From positions 571,979 through 635,978 of the forward strand of contig JAEXBS010000047.1 of assembly GCA_023393915.1 (NCBI GenBank): 64,000 nucleotides of DNA, given 5' to 3'. Positions 28,546 through 36,711 of the stretch are shown here, piece by piece. Source of the stretch: Bacteroidota bacterium (GTDB lineage: Bacteria > Bacteroidota > Bacteroidia > Flavobacteriales > Weeksellaceae). Below the pieces are notes generated by a model. It was not told the origin of the DNA, ran no database searches, and was given only the letters and a program-made list of their open reading frames with translations. Numbering within the stretch: position 1 is the stretch's first letter; every line of letters begins with the position of its first letter. The position numbers were made by a program, and so were the translations under genes.

Positions 28546-29649
28546 TTACTTCTTTGGTGAGCAGCCTGCCATAGTAGTGATTTTAACTGCTTCCGTTGGA
28601 GGTAAATTGGTATTACGCTCCACAAGACTTTCCACCATGTTTTGTGCCGTTAGGCGATATACTTCTGCGATTTTAGAACCTTGTTGAAGTGCTGCAGGTC
28701 TACCTACATCTCCCGCCTCTCGAATACTCTGAATGAGTGGGATTTCTCCTAAAACAGGAAGTCCTAGATCTTGCGCCAAATATTGCGCACCTTGATTACC
28801 AAAAATATAGTATTTGTTGTCTGGTAATTCTTCTGGTGTAAAGTAAGACATGTTTTCGATTAATCCAAGCACTGGAATATTGATACTTTCCATCGTAAAC
28901 ATAGCAATTCCTTTACGAACATCTGCTAAGGCCACATGCTGTGGTGTAGAAACAATGACAGCTCCTGTAACAGGCACTTCTTGAATAATCGACAAATGAA
29001 TATCTCCAGTACCTGGAGGAAGGTCTACTAATAAGAAATCCAACTCGCCCCAATGTGCGTCACGAATCATTTGATTTAATGCTTTGGAAGCCATAGGGCC
29101 TCTCCAAACCACTGCTTGATTGGCTCCTGAGAAGTATCCAATGGACAACATTTTCACTCCATAATTCTCAACAGGTTTCATTAGATTTCGTCCATTCACT
29201 TCTACGGATAATGGTTTTTCCCCTTCCGTATCTAGCATTGTTGGAACGGAAGGTCCATAAATATCTGCATCCAATAAACCTACCTTAAAGCCCATATTCG
29301 CCAAGGTTACCGCAAGGTTGGCAGCTACAGTAGATTTACCTACTCCTCCTTTTCCTGAGGCGATGGCAATAATATTTTGAATTCCTGGAATGGATTTTCC
29401 TTTAATTTGATTTTGTTGTACTTCTGAAGGTTCTGGAGAAACAATTTTAAGCTTCAACTGCAAATCCTCACCAAATTCCGATGCGAATGCTTGTTTCATG
29501 GCCACCTCCAGTTTCTTTTTCTCGTGCATAGCTGGCGAATGTGCCTTCATATCTATGTACACCTCATTATTCATCACTTGAAGATTGATCACCAAATCAT
29601 CGACCTCAATTTCTTTCAAGAATTCTTGTATCTGTGCTTTCGTTGGCAT
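28546..29649 (-). CDS. Mrp/ApbC-family P-loop Fe-S carrier ATPase
   Basis: 367 residues. An N-terminal MIP18/DUF59-type domain (about 1-75) is followed by the P-loop domain with the deviant Walker A GKGGVGKS (99-106), LLDADIYGPSVP and DLPPGTGD. The C-terminus has a cysteine in AGCSPKK. The family loads Fe-S clusters onto apoproteins. It leads an operon with the NifU-like gene, and its promoter contains an inverted repeat. Confidence 0.94.
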   Translation of the reverse strand: MPTKAQIQEFLKEIEVDDLVINLQVMNNEVYIDMKAHSPAMHEKKKLEVAMKQAFASEFGEDLQLKLKIVSPEPSEVQQNQIKGKSIPGIQNIIAIASGKGGVGKSTVAANLAVTLANMGFKVGLLDADIYGPSVPTMLDTEGEKPLSVEVNGRNLMKPVENYGVKMLSIGYFSGANQAVVWRGPMASKALNQMIRDAHWGELDFLLVDLPPGTGDIHLSIIQEVPVTGAVIVSTPQHVALADVRKGIAMFTMESINIPVLGLIENMSYFTPEELPDNKYYIFGNQGAQYLAQDLGLPVLGEIPLIQSIREAGDVGRPAALQQGSKIAEVYRLTAQNMVESLVERNTNLPPTEAVKITTMAGCSPKK

Positions 29650-29668
29650 TGTAAAAGGGTTTAAATGA

Positions 29669-29690
29669 CAAAATTACGGAATATTTTCCG
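29669..29690 (-). promoter_or_regulatory. mrp-nifU promoter with an inverted repeat abutting the -7 box
   Basis: An exact TAATTTTG lies at 29669-29676 on the minus strand, 19 nt before the mrp ATG. Directly upstream, with no gap, is CGGAATATTTTCCG (29677-29690), a 5-bp-arm inverted repeat inside the spacer. A protein bound there would block RNA polymerase, so it may be an operator. Confidence 0.45.
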
Positions 29691-29729
29691 CAATTTAGAA
29701 TAAGTATAATTAAGATAGGATGATATCCG

Positions 29730-31055
29730 TCAGTCCAGCTGTTTCGACCCAAGTGCCTCCTCTGATCGCCTAGAAGGATCAATCACATAGACAAGTAAAA
29801 AAGTAATCAATGCAGGAATAACCCAATCCAATTGATATTCTGAAAAAGGTAAAATGTTTCTGATTGTACTGGTTCCTGAACTAAAGAGCTCGAAGTATTC
29901 TAATACCCCTAACAATGAAACCAAGCCGCTAACCCCTAAAGACCACATATAGGGCTTTTTAGAAAACACTCTTTTACCAAATAAAAGTAAAATGATAATT
30001 AGAGTAAAGGTGATGGGATAAATAAATCCTAAGATTACCACAGCATATTCTATGATTTCATCTACACTGCGAACCGAAAGCACTCCCGAAATAAGACAAG
30101 TAATAAGAACACCCCATTGGTACTTTAAATGTCCTCTAGTTAATTCCTCTAAAAAACTTCCCATGGCCGAAACTAAAGCAATGGCCGTAGTAAGACAAGC
30201 AAAAGCAACAGCTACACTAATTACATAGGACCCATTACTACCTAAGATTGAATTGGATATGTATAATAATAGTTCTGTTCGAGATAAGTTCTCTGAATCC
30301 GCCATACCAGAATGAGCTCCCAAGAAAATAAGACCTCCGTAAATGAAAAGTAGTCCTAACATGGAAATAACTCCAGCCTGCATGGTGATTGCAAATTTGC
30401 TTTTTGGAGTAGTAAACCCTTTCTGCTTGGCTGCAGAAATTATAATACCTGCAAAAATAACCGAGGCTAAAACATCGAGCGTTTGATATCCTTCGTAAAA
30501 AGAAAACAGATAAGCTTCAAGAGGTTGCATTAATCCTTCTTCTGGAACTGCAGACGGAAACATTGTCCCACGAATTACCAAAATGCTTAAACTCAAAAGA
30601 AGTAGGGGGGTTAGGACATTTCCTATGATGTCAACAATTCTTGCTTTGCTTGCCGAAAGAAAATACACTACTGCAAAAAACAAAACAGCAAAAAGAATTG
30701 AACTCATCTCCGGAAAAAGAGGTTTTATACCAATTTCAAAAGTGGTAGCTCCGGTCCTAGGAATGGCAACTAAAGGACCTATGCATAACATTATAAGAAA
30801 AGCAAGTGCCCAGATCACCACCGGATGCGTTCTTCTTCCCAAATCCGTAAATCGATTTCCGAAGAGCACCACAGTGAGCACTCCAAGAAAAGGTGAAATG
30901 ATTCCTGTAGTAAAAAAACCTAGTATAGCTTCAGGCCAATTTTCACCTGCCTTAAGCCCGATAAAAGGGGGTAAAATCAGGTTTCCCGCGCCAAAAAACA
31001 TGGCGAAAAGAGCAAAACCTAAAGTAAGAGCTGCACCCGAGTTCTTCTTCATCAT
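29730..31055 (-). CDS. brnQ: Branched-chain amino acid transporter, BrnQ/LIVCS family
   Basis: 441 residues with about 12 membrane helices. The N-terminus LTLGFALFAMFFGAGNLILPPFIG and the motif GYQTLDVLASVIFAGIII are family hallmarks. It is a cation-coupled importer of leucine, isoleucine and valine in the inner membrane. It lies 36 bp downstream of the dicarboxylate/amino acid symporter gene and is probably co-transcribed with it. Confidence 0.93.
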   Translation of the reverse strand: MMKKNSGAALTLGFALFAMFFGAGNLILPPFIGLKAGENWPEAILGFFTTGIISPFLGVLTVVLFGNRFTDLGRRTHPVVIWALAFLIMLCIGPLVAIPRTGATTFEIGIKPLFPEMSSILFAVLFFAVVYFLSASKARIVDIIGNVLTPLLLLSLSILVIRGTMFPSAVPEEGLMQPLEAYLFSFYEGYQTLDVLASVIFAGIIISAAKQKGFTTPKSKFAITMQAGVISMLGLLFIYGGLIFLGAHSGMADSENLSRTELLLYISNSILGSNGSYVISVAVAFACLTTAIALVSAMGSFLEELTRGHLKYQWGVLITCLISGVLSVRSVDEIIEYAVVILGFIYPITFTLIIILLLFGKRVFSKKPYMWSLGVSGLVSLLGVLEYFELFSSGTSTIRNILPFSEYQLDWVIPALITFLLVYVIDPSRRSEEALGSKQLD

Positions 31056-31091
31056 TCAATCCAATACTTTGTACGAGAACCTTAAACCTTC

Positions 31092-32342
31092 TTATAGGTC
31101 ACCTCCATGATTATCCAATTGTCCCTCCCATTTCGATACAGCAGAAGTGGAGAGTGCATTTCCTAAAACGTTGGTCATACTTCTTCCCATATCACAAAAA
31201 TGATCAATCGGTAGAATAAGGGCAATTCCCTCAGGAGGAATTCCAAACATAGAACAAGTGGCTACAATTATAACAAGAGAAGCCCTTGGCACTCCGGCAA
31301 TACCTTTCGAGGTTAGCATCAGAACCAATAACATAACAATCTGCTCTCCAAGGGACATATCGATACCATAAATTTGTGCAATAAAAATGGAAGCAAACGT
31401 CATGTACATCATACTTCCGTCCAAGTTAAAAGAATAACCTAAGGGAAGAGTAAAGGATACAATTCTATTGTTGCAACCAAAACGCTCCAACTCTTCAACA
31501 AGCTTTGGGAACACTGCTTCAGAACTTGTGGTGGAAAAAGCAATCAAAAGAGGTTCTTTAATTCTTCTTAATAATTCAAATAAACGATTTCCTAAGATAA
31601 TATAGCCAACCACACACAGTACGATCCACAGAACTAGTAATGCCAAGAAAAAGTCCCTTAAGTAGACCGCATATACCGTAAAAATATCAAATCCTTTCGT
31701 GGCTACAATGGCGGCAATTGCACCAAAAACTCCTAGGGGAGCTACCCACATGATATAACCTACCATTTTTAAAATGGCATGTGCTATAATGTTAAGTCCA
31801 TTGACAATTGGCTTGGTATAGGTCTCGCCCATATTGGCCAAAGCCACTCCAAACATGACAGAAAACACAACAATTTGCAAAACCTCATTGGTAGCAAAAG
31901 CTTCAAATAAACTTTTTGGAACGACGTGATTAACGAAATCAGCTATGGAAAAACTCTTAGTGGAACTAATTAAATCACCTGCAGCAGCAGTATCGGCCAG
32001 ATCAAGTTCAATAACTTTCCCCGGTGCAAGTACATTGACAAAGAAAAGCCCGATTAAAAGTGACACCAAGGATGCGGTGATAAACCAAATCATTGCTTTT
32101 GATCCTACCCGACCAATCATTTTCATATCACTCATTTTAGCAATCCCAACCACTAAGGTTGTAAAAACAAGCGGAGCAATAATCATTTGCACCAATCGAA
32201 TAAAGATCGTACCTAAAAGTTTAATATGATCGGAAAAGGATTCGGCATTCTCAGGATAACGGAAATGCACTATTGCTCCCGCAACTATTCCTAAAACGAG
32301 TGCAATAAGTATTGCAAAAAATAATTTATTCTGTCCTTTCAT
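31092..32342 (-). CDS. Dicarboxylate/amino acid:cation symporter (DAACS family)
   Basis: 416 residues with about eight helices and two re-entrant loops. The serine-rich loop is FSTTSSEAVFP, followed by GYSFNLDGSMMYMTFASIFIAQ and, near the C-terminus, the CDMGRSMTNVLGNA motif that binds substrate. It takes up glutamate, aspartate or C4-dicarboxylates with Na+ or H+. The substrate cannot be fixed by eye. It is first in a two-gene transporter unit with brnQ. Confidence 0.93.
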   Translation of the reverse strand: MKGQNKLFFAILIALVLGIVAGAIVHFRYPENAESFSDHIKLLGTIFIRLVQMIIAPLVFTTLVVGIAKMSDMKMIGRVGSKAMIWFITASLVSLLIGLFFVNVLAPGKVIELDLADTAAAGDLISSTKSFSIADFVNHVVPKSLFEAFATNEVLQIVVFSVMFGVALANMGETYTKPIVNGLNIIAHAILKMVGYIMWVAPLGVFGAIAAIVATKGFDIFTVYAVYLRDFFLALLVLWIVLCVVGYIILGNRLFELLRRIKEPLLIAFSTTSSEAVFPKLVEELERFGCNNRIVSFTLPLGYSFNLDGSMMYMTFASIFIAQIYGIDMSLGEQIVMLLVLMLTSKGIAGVPRASLVIIVATCSMFGIPPEGIALILPIDHFCDMGRSMTNVLGNALSTSAVSKWEGQLDNHGGDL

Positions 32343-32451
32343 TGGAAATTTTTCAAAGCGCTACAAATATAGTTTTTTTTGAGAGAATGCCTTGAGCGCT
32401 GGGATAAAGCAAGTATCCTACTATTACTCAAGGCAAAAGGCCTTAAACAAA

Positions 32452-32483
32452 AAAAAATCCTCCAATAAATTGGAAGATTTTTT
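32452..32483. terminator. Intrinsic terminator downstream of the BON-SH3 gene
   Basis: A-rich arm with an AATCcTCCAA / TTGGAaGATT stem (one mismatch) and 4-nt loop, then a T run. On the minus strand it closes the BON gene pair before the transporter genes. Confidence 0.75.
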
Positions 32484-32503
32484 CTTTAGAATCAAAAGCA
32501 CTT

Positions 32504-32923
32504 TTAGGCTTTCAAATATCGTGCATAAGCGTATCCTTCTACTCCAGAAGAAGTTTTAATTTTCCACCAATCATCTGAAGATTGTTCTACTAATGTAACC
32601 AGCTCCCCTTTTGCTGCTTTTCCTACTATTGAAGCATCAGTGGAAGGTTCTTGACGAATGTTTAAATTGGAGTCTTCCGTATTTACTGTTAGGTTCGCTC
32701 CTGAAGCCAAACCTGCAACTTGAACATCAATATTAATGTCCGTTGCGGTATAAGATGCGTCGATAGCACCTAAAGCATTCCAAACTTCATCTTTAGCAGT
32801 GGTTGTAGGAACTGATCCTGAAATATACAAAATACCGTCTTGTTCTTGAACTTGAAGGTTATTGACTCCAGCGTTCTGCGCCGCAGTAATAACACTTGAA
32901 TATTTACTTTGTAATGTACTCAT
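32504..32923 (-). CDS. BON-like plus SH3b domain protein
   Basis: 139 residues. The N-terminal part (about 1-70) has a BON-like pattern with ILYISGSVPTTTAKDEVWNAL. The C-terminal part (about 80-139) is a bacterial SH3 domain: NLNIRQEPSTDASIVGKAAKGE..WWKIKTSSGVEGYAYARYL. No signal peptide is visible, which is odd for an SH3b protein since the ligand is usually peptidoglycan. It follows the BON lipoprotein gene by 13 bp. The layout recalls E. coli YgaU (BON-LysM) with SH3b in place of LysM. Confidence 0.82.
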   Translation of the reverse strand: MSTLQSKYSSVITAAQNAGVNNLQVQEQDGILYISGSVPTTTAKDEVWNALGAIDASYTATDINIDVQVAGLASGANLTVNTEDSNLNIRQEPSTDASIVGKAAKGELVTLVEQSSDDWWKIKTSSGVEGYAYARYLKA

Positions 32924-32936
32924 TTTCTAATCTTTA

Positions 32937-33407
32937 TTATTTAACTACTAAATTATTAGTATAAGCGCCAATATTTAACGCGTCAACTGATTCCTTGATT
33001 TTTCTTGCTTGCGTTGACGAAACGCTTCCTGTTAGAGTAAGTTCTCCATTTACCACCTCAACAGTTACTGATGGGAAATCTTTCACAGCATCTTGTACTT
33101 TTTGAAGTACCACTGGATCTACAGCATTCACTTCCACAGGTGCAGGAGGCGTCGTCATATCCATCACTTCTTTAATACCAGGGATTGCTTTTAATGAGGC
33201 AATCATGTTGTCTTTGGACGCTTGATCACTAAAAGTTCCACTTAAATGCGCTACTCCGTCCTTAACTTCCACGGAAGCATTTGGGTTGGAAACCACTACA
33301 GTAGTTGCTTGTGTTTGAAGTTCTTGATCAGATACTTTCTTTTTACAAGAAATAGCTCCTAGTGAAACAACGAGAGCCAGAGCGGCCATCATAAATCTTT
33401 TTTTCAT
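32937..33407 (-). CDS. Lipoprotein with two BON domains
   Basis: 156 residues from the ATG at 33407. The frame could be extended upstream to 33476, but the promoter lies inside that extension, and this ATG gives a proper lipoprotein signal with Cys21 (GAISCKKK). Two BON domains follow (about 33-80 and 95-156), with HLSGTFSDQASKDNM and LTLTGSVSSTQARKI. BON proteins bind membranes or help envelope integrity. It is expressed together with the BON-SH3 gene, with a strong promoter. Confidence 0.88.
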   Translation of the reverse strand: MKKRFMMAALALVVSLGAISCKKKVSDQELQTQATTVVVSNPNASVEVKDGVAHLSGTFSDQASKDNMIASLKAIPGIKEVMDMTTPPAPVEVNAVDPVVLQKVQDAVKDFPSVTVEVVNGELTLTGSVSSTQARKIKESVDALNIGAYTNNLVVK

Positions 33408-33440
33408 AGTTCGGTTGGTTTTAATGTTAGTACTATATCT

Positions 33441-33468
33441 CAAAAATAGTAAATAAATACAGTGCCAA
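33441..33468 (-). promoter_or_regulatory. Promoter TTG-N17-TATTTTTG of the BON gene pair
   Basis: Both consensus boxes are exact with a 17-nt spacer. The leader is about 25-30 nt. A perfect 16-bp palindrome TAAAACTTAAGTTTTA (33495-33510) is centred about 68 bp upstream of the expected start and could be an activator site. Confidence 0.8.
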
Positions 33469-33536
33469 ATCCCCAATAACTATTAATTTTTTCTTAAAAC
33501 TTAAGTTTTACTCTTAAAATCGTCATTCATAAAAGA

Positions 33537-33562
33537 AAGCCCGACCTATTTAGGCCGGGCTT
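33537..33562 (-). terminator. Intrinsic terminator of the agmatinase gene
   Basis: An 11-bp stem with one mismatch (AAGCCCGaCCT / AGGcCGGGCTT) and a 4-nt loop, 21 bp after the speB stop, followed by a T-containing run on the minus strand. Confidence 0.75.
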
Positions 33563-33583
33563 CTATATAAATATTCCCTAAAA

Positions 33584-34435
33584 TCACTTTGATTCGTGAT
33601 AATAAGCTAGCATTTTATAATAAAGCTTTGCCGCTAAGAAAGCGGTAGGCTTGGAATTAGCACTTTCCATTAATTCAACGATGTCGAAAGCAACTACATT
33701 GCATTTCTCAAACACCTTTTTTAGGAGTTCAAGCGTGGGATACCACTGAAGGCCTCCCGGCTCCGGTGTACCTGTGGAAGGTGCAATAGAAGGGTCAAAA
33801 GCGTCCAAATCTATAGTTATATAAACATTACCAGAAACTTTCTCTAAGACTTTTTCAATCCAATTGGGATCATTATGAATCTCATGCGCCCAAAAACATT
33901 GTCCTTTAGGAACGTACTGCATTTCTTCTTGATCCATTGAGCGAATTCCCACTTGAACTAAATTATGTTTTTCATTCGCCTCGAATACAGCGCACGCATG
34001 ATTCGAAGTAGACCCATGAAATTCGGGTCTTAAATCGGTATGCGCATCGAGCTGTAAAACCGTCAAGTTCTCGTATTTCTCTCCTACGGCACGAATGGAA
34101 CCAATAGAGACGGAATGTTCTCCACCAAACAAAGTGAACAATTTCCCTTCGTGATTCAAGAGTTCTTTGGTTTTATTATACACGGCCTCTGTCATGGCCT
34201 CTGGTGAAGAATTTTCACTCACCTCTCCCCCAATCCAAACACCATGAAGGTAGGGTTCAGTTCCTGTTTCAATATCAAAGAGCTCCATATTCTCAGAAGC
34301 ATCCAAAAACAGTTCCGGGCCTTTATCCGCACCCTTCCCCCAAGTAGAAGTACCGTCGTAAGGCACAGTAACTAGCATTACTTTCGAGTTTTCTAGGGTT
34401 GCGTTTTCCTCTGGTATTCCAGCATAGGTATTCAT
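33584..34435 (-). CDS. speB: Agmatinase
   Basis: 283 residues, ureohydrolase fold. The two-manganese centre residues are visible in GGEHSVSIG, QLDAHTDLRPEF and ITIDLDAFDPSIAPSTGTPEPGG. It hydrolyses agmatine to putrescine and urea in the cytosol. Arginine decarboxylase, the previous step, is encoded 0.8 kb away, so arginine-to-putrescine conversion is complete in this region. It is divergent from the HAD gene, each with its own -7 box. Confidence 0.94.
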   Translation of the reverse strand: MNTYAGIPEENATLENSKVMLVTVPYDGTSTWGKGADKGPELFLDASENMELFDIETGTEPYLHGVWIGGEVSENSSPEAMTEAVYNKTKELLNHEGKLFTLFGGEHSVSIGSIRAVGEKYENLTVLQLDAHTDLRPEFHGSTSNHACAVFEANEKHNLVQVGIRSMDQEEMQYVPKGQCFWAHEIHNDPNWIEKVLEKVSGNVYITIDLDAFDPSIAPSTGTPEPGGLQWYPTLELLKKVFEKCNVVAFDIVELMESANSKPTAFLAAKLYYKMLAYYHESK

Positions 34436-34464
34436 CTATATCGCATTTAATGGTTAATGGTCCA

Positions 34465-34472
34465 CAAAGGTA
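34465..34472 (-). promoter_or_regulatory. -7 element (TACCTTTG) of speB
   Basis: Exact TAnnTTTG on the minus strand, 29 nt before the speB ATG. Confidence 0.5.
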
Positions 34473-34487
34473 AATAATTTAAAAACG

Positions 34488-34495
34488 TAAATTTG
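34488..34495 (+). promoter_or_regulatory. -7 element (TAAATTTG) of the HAD hydrolase gene
   Basis: Exact TAnnTTTG, 15 nt before the ATG at 34511. It lies back-to-back with the speB element, so the two start sites are close together and polymerases may compete. Confidence 0.5.
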
Positions 34496-34510
34496 AACAA
34501 AATATAAATT

Positions 34511-35173
34511 ATGCCCCTAAAAGCAGTGTTATTCGATATGGACGGTGTTATTGTGGACACGGAACCCCTCCACAGAAAAGCCTATTTCCAAACCTTTCAA
34601 GACTTAAAATTAAAAGTGGATGAAAACCTATACCAATCGTTCACTGGTAGTTCAACACAATCGGTCTGTGAGACTTTAATAAAAGAATTTCAGCTAGAGG
34701 TATCTTGGAAAGATATCGCAGACAAAAAGCGAATGTATTTTAAACATTTTTTCGATCACGATCCAAGTTTTGATCTTCTTCCAGGGGTTAGAAATCTAAT
34801 TACACATTATCATAAGGAGGGAATCACTTTGATTCTAGCTTCCTCTGCACACCGAAATACGATCAACTGGGTATTTGATCGATTTGATCTTAACTCTTAT
34901 TTCAAAGGTAAGATTAGTGGCGCTGAGCTTAAAGCTTCCAAACCTCATCCAGAGATTTTCCTTTTGGCTGCACAAATGGCTGACGCCAAAGAAAACGAAT
35001 GCATGGTGATTGAAGATTCGAGTAACGGAATTCTAGCCTCCCAAAGAGCGGGAATCTTTTGTGCCGCATACAAAAGTCCTCATTCTAAAGGCCAAGATCT
35101 ATCCCAAGCCCAAATTATCGTTGAACAATTCTCGGATTTAGAACTTCCAATAATAGAAACTCATTTTTCTTAA
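34511..35173 (+). CDS. HAD-superfamily phosphatase, beta-phosphoglucomutase-like
   Basis: 220 residues. Motif I is FDMDGVIVDTEPLH (residues 8-21) with the two aspartates. A helical cap domain follows, then motif II in LASSA, a motif III lysine in KASKPHPEIFLLAA, and motif IV VIEDSSNGI. This is subfamily IA, which includes sugar-phosphate phosphatases and phosphoglucomutases. The substrate cannot be read. It stands between the divergent speB and the convergent speA. Confidence 0.9.
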   Translation: MPLKAVLFDMDGVIVDTEPLHRKAYFQTFQDLKLKVDENLYQSFTGSSTQSVCETLIKEFQLEVSWKDIADKKRMYFKHFFDHDPSFDLLPGVRNLITHYHKEGITLILASSAHRNTINWVFDRFDLNSYFKGKISGAELKASKPHPEIFLLAAQMADAKENECMVIEDSSNGILASQRAGIFCAAYKSPHSKGQDLSQAQIIVEQFSDLELPIIETHFS

Positions 35174-35197
35174 AAACAAGTCTTTGAACCTCTACCC

Positions 35198-36595
35198 TTA
35201 CTTTTTATAACCAAGTAATTTTAAAACGTCCTCTGGCTCCTGTCTTTCTCGAAAAATCTCGTAGGAAAATTCTCCCTCTTCATCCTTTTGAATAAGGATA
35301 TGTCTAGGCTGAGGCATTAAGCAGTGATGAACGCCGCCGTAGCCGCCTATGGTTTCTTGATAAGCCCCTGTGTGGAAAAACCCAATATAGAGAGGTTTGG
35401 TATCTGTAAAAACAGGTAAATAGATGGCATTGGTATGCTGCTCTGAGTTATAGTAATCATCAGAGTCACAAGTTAGACCTCCTAAGAACACTCTTTCATA
35501 GGTATCGTCCCAGCGATTGAGTGGAAGCATTATAAAATGTCTTGAAATCGCCCAAGTATCAGGAAGAGTGGTCATGAATGAAGAGTCGATCATGTTCCAT
35601 TTCTCTCTATCGTTTTGTCTCTTCTGTGAAATTATTTGATAGAGATTGGCTCCACTTTCACCTACGGTAAAACTACCAAATTCAGTATATATATTTGGCT
35701 CTTCTACTCCTTCCTCTTCGCAGAATTTTTTGATTTGAGAAACAATTTCTTCCACCATGTACTGGTAATCGTAATCAAAATTCAGTGAAGTCTTAATTGG
35801 AAAACCGCCACCAATATTTAAGGAATCCACTTCAGGCGCAATCTTCTTTAATCGTGCATAAACACGTAAACACTTATAAAGTTCATTCCAATAATAGGAA
35901 GTATCTTTAATTCCCGTATTGATGAAGAAATGAAGCATTTTTAGACGTGCATTGGGATGCTCCGCAATTTTTTGTGAGTAGTAGGGAATAATATCCTTGT
36001 AACCAATACCCAATCTAGAAGTATAAAACTCAAATTTCGGTTCCTCTTCGGAAGCAATCCTAATTCCTATATTGAAGGTAGAATCGATGGACTGGGTTAA
36101 TTTATCCAGTTCACGGTAGTTATCTAAAATGGGAGTAATATTCTCAAAACCACTATTAATGAGTTCGGAAATCTTTTGTAAGTAATCATCCGTTTTAAAC
36201 CCATTGCAGATTACTTCAATATCCTTCTCCACTTTACCATTGTCGTAAAGTGCCCGTACAATATCCATATCATAAGCGGAGGATGTCTCGATAGATATAT
36301 CATTTTTTAAAGCTTCCTCTAAAACAAAATTGAAATGACTGGACTTGGTACAATAACAGTACCTGTAGGATTTGCGGTAATCGGTCTTCTCAAACGCTTC
36401 GCTAAACCAACCTTTGGCCCTTTGAATATTATGAGAAATTTTTGGTAAATAACTAATTTTTAATGGAGTACCGAATTTCTCGATCACTTCCATTAAAGGA
36501 ATATCATGGAATAATAAATTATTTTCTGCTACATTAAATTCTTCTGTAGGAAAATAAAGGGTCTGGTCAATTAATTCCGAATATTTAATTTTCAT
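35198..36595 (-). CDS. speA: Arginine decarboxylase (fold type III PLP enzyme)
   Basis: 465 residues, the shorter Bacteroidota form of the alanine-racemase-fold decarboxylases. The PLP lysine lies in YRYCYCTKSSHF (near residue 84), with HFFINTGIKDTSYYWNELY and LNIGGGFPIKTSLNFDY downstream and YTEFGSFTVGESGANLY in the second half. It converts arginine to agmatine, which SpeB then uses. The assignment to arginine rather than ornithine or diaminopimelate rests on family resemblance and the speB neighbour. Confidence 0.9.
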   Translation of the reverse strand: MKIKYSELIDQTLYFPTEEFNVAENNLLFHDIPLMEVIEKFGTPLKISYLPKISHNIQRAKGWFSEAFEKTDYRKSYRYCYCTKSSHFNFVLEEALKNDISIETSSAYDMDIVRALYDNGKVEKDIEVICNGFKTDDYLQKISELINSGFENITPILDNYRELDKLTQSIDSTFNIGIRIASEEEPKFEFYTSRLGIGYKDIIPYYSQKIAEHPNARLKMLHFFINTGIKDTSYYWNELYKCLRVYARLKKIAPEVDSLNIGGGFPIKTSLNFDYDYQYMVEEIVSQIKKFCEEEGVEEPNIYTEFGSFTVGESGANLYQIISQKRQNDREKWNMIDSSFMTTLPDTWAISRHFIMLPLNRWDDTYERVFLGGLTCDSDDYYNSEQHTNAIYLPVFTDTKPLYIGFFHTGAYQETIGGYGGVHHCLMPQPRHILIQKDEEGEFSYEIFRERQEPEDVLKLLGYKK

Positions 36596-36711
36596 CTTTT
36601 CTTAAAACGGGCGGTTGATTACTAATATGCGGTGCAAAATTGCGAAAAAAAAACCAATCTGAATCAAACTAAATCAACTGTTTAATTTTCAATATTTTTT
36701 ATCCTCGCCTA

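Noticed and set aside
33452..33468. A sigma-54-like -24 element (TTGGCAC) upstream of the BON lipoprotein gene
   Set aside because: The required GC of the -12 element is missing at the right distance (TTATT instead of TTGCW), and the same bases form a perfect TTG-N17-TATTTTTG promoter.
33408..33476. 23-codon upstream extension of the BON lipoprotein
   Set aside because: The -7 box and most of the promoter lie inside it, and it would hide a proper lipoprotein signal.
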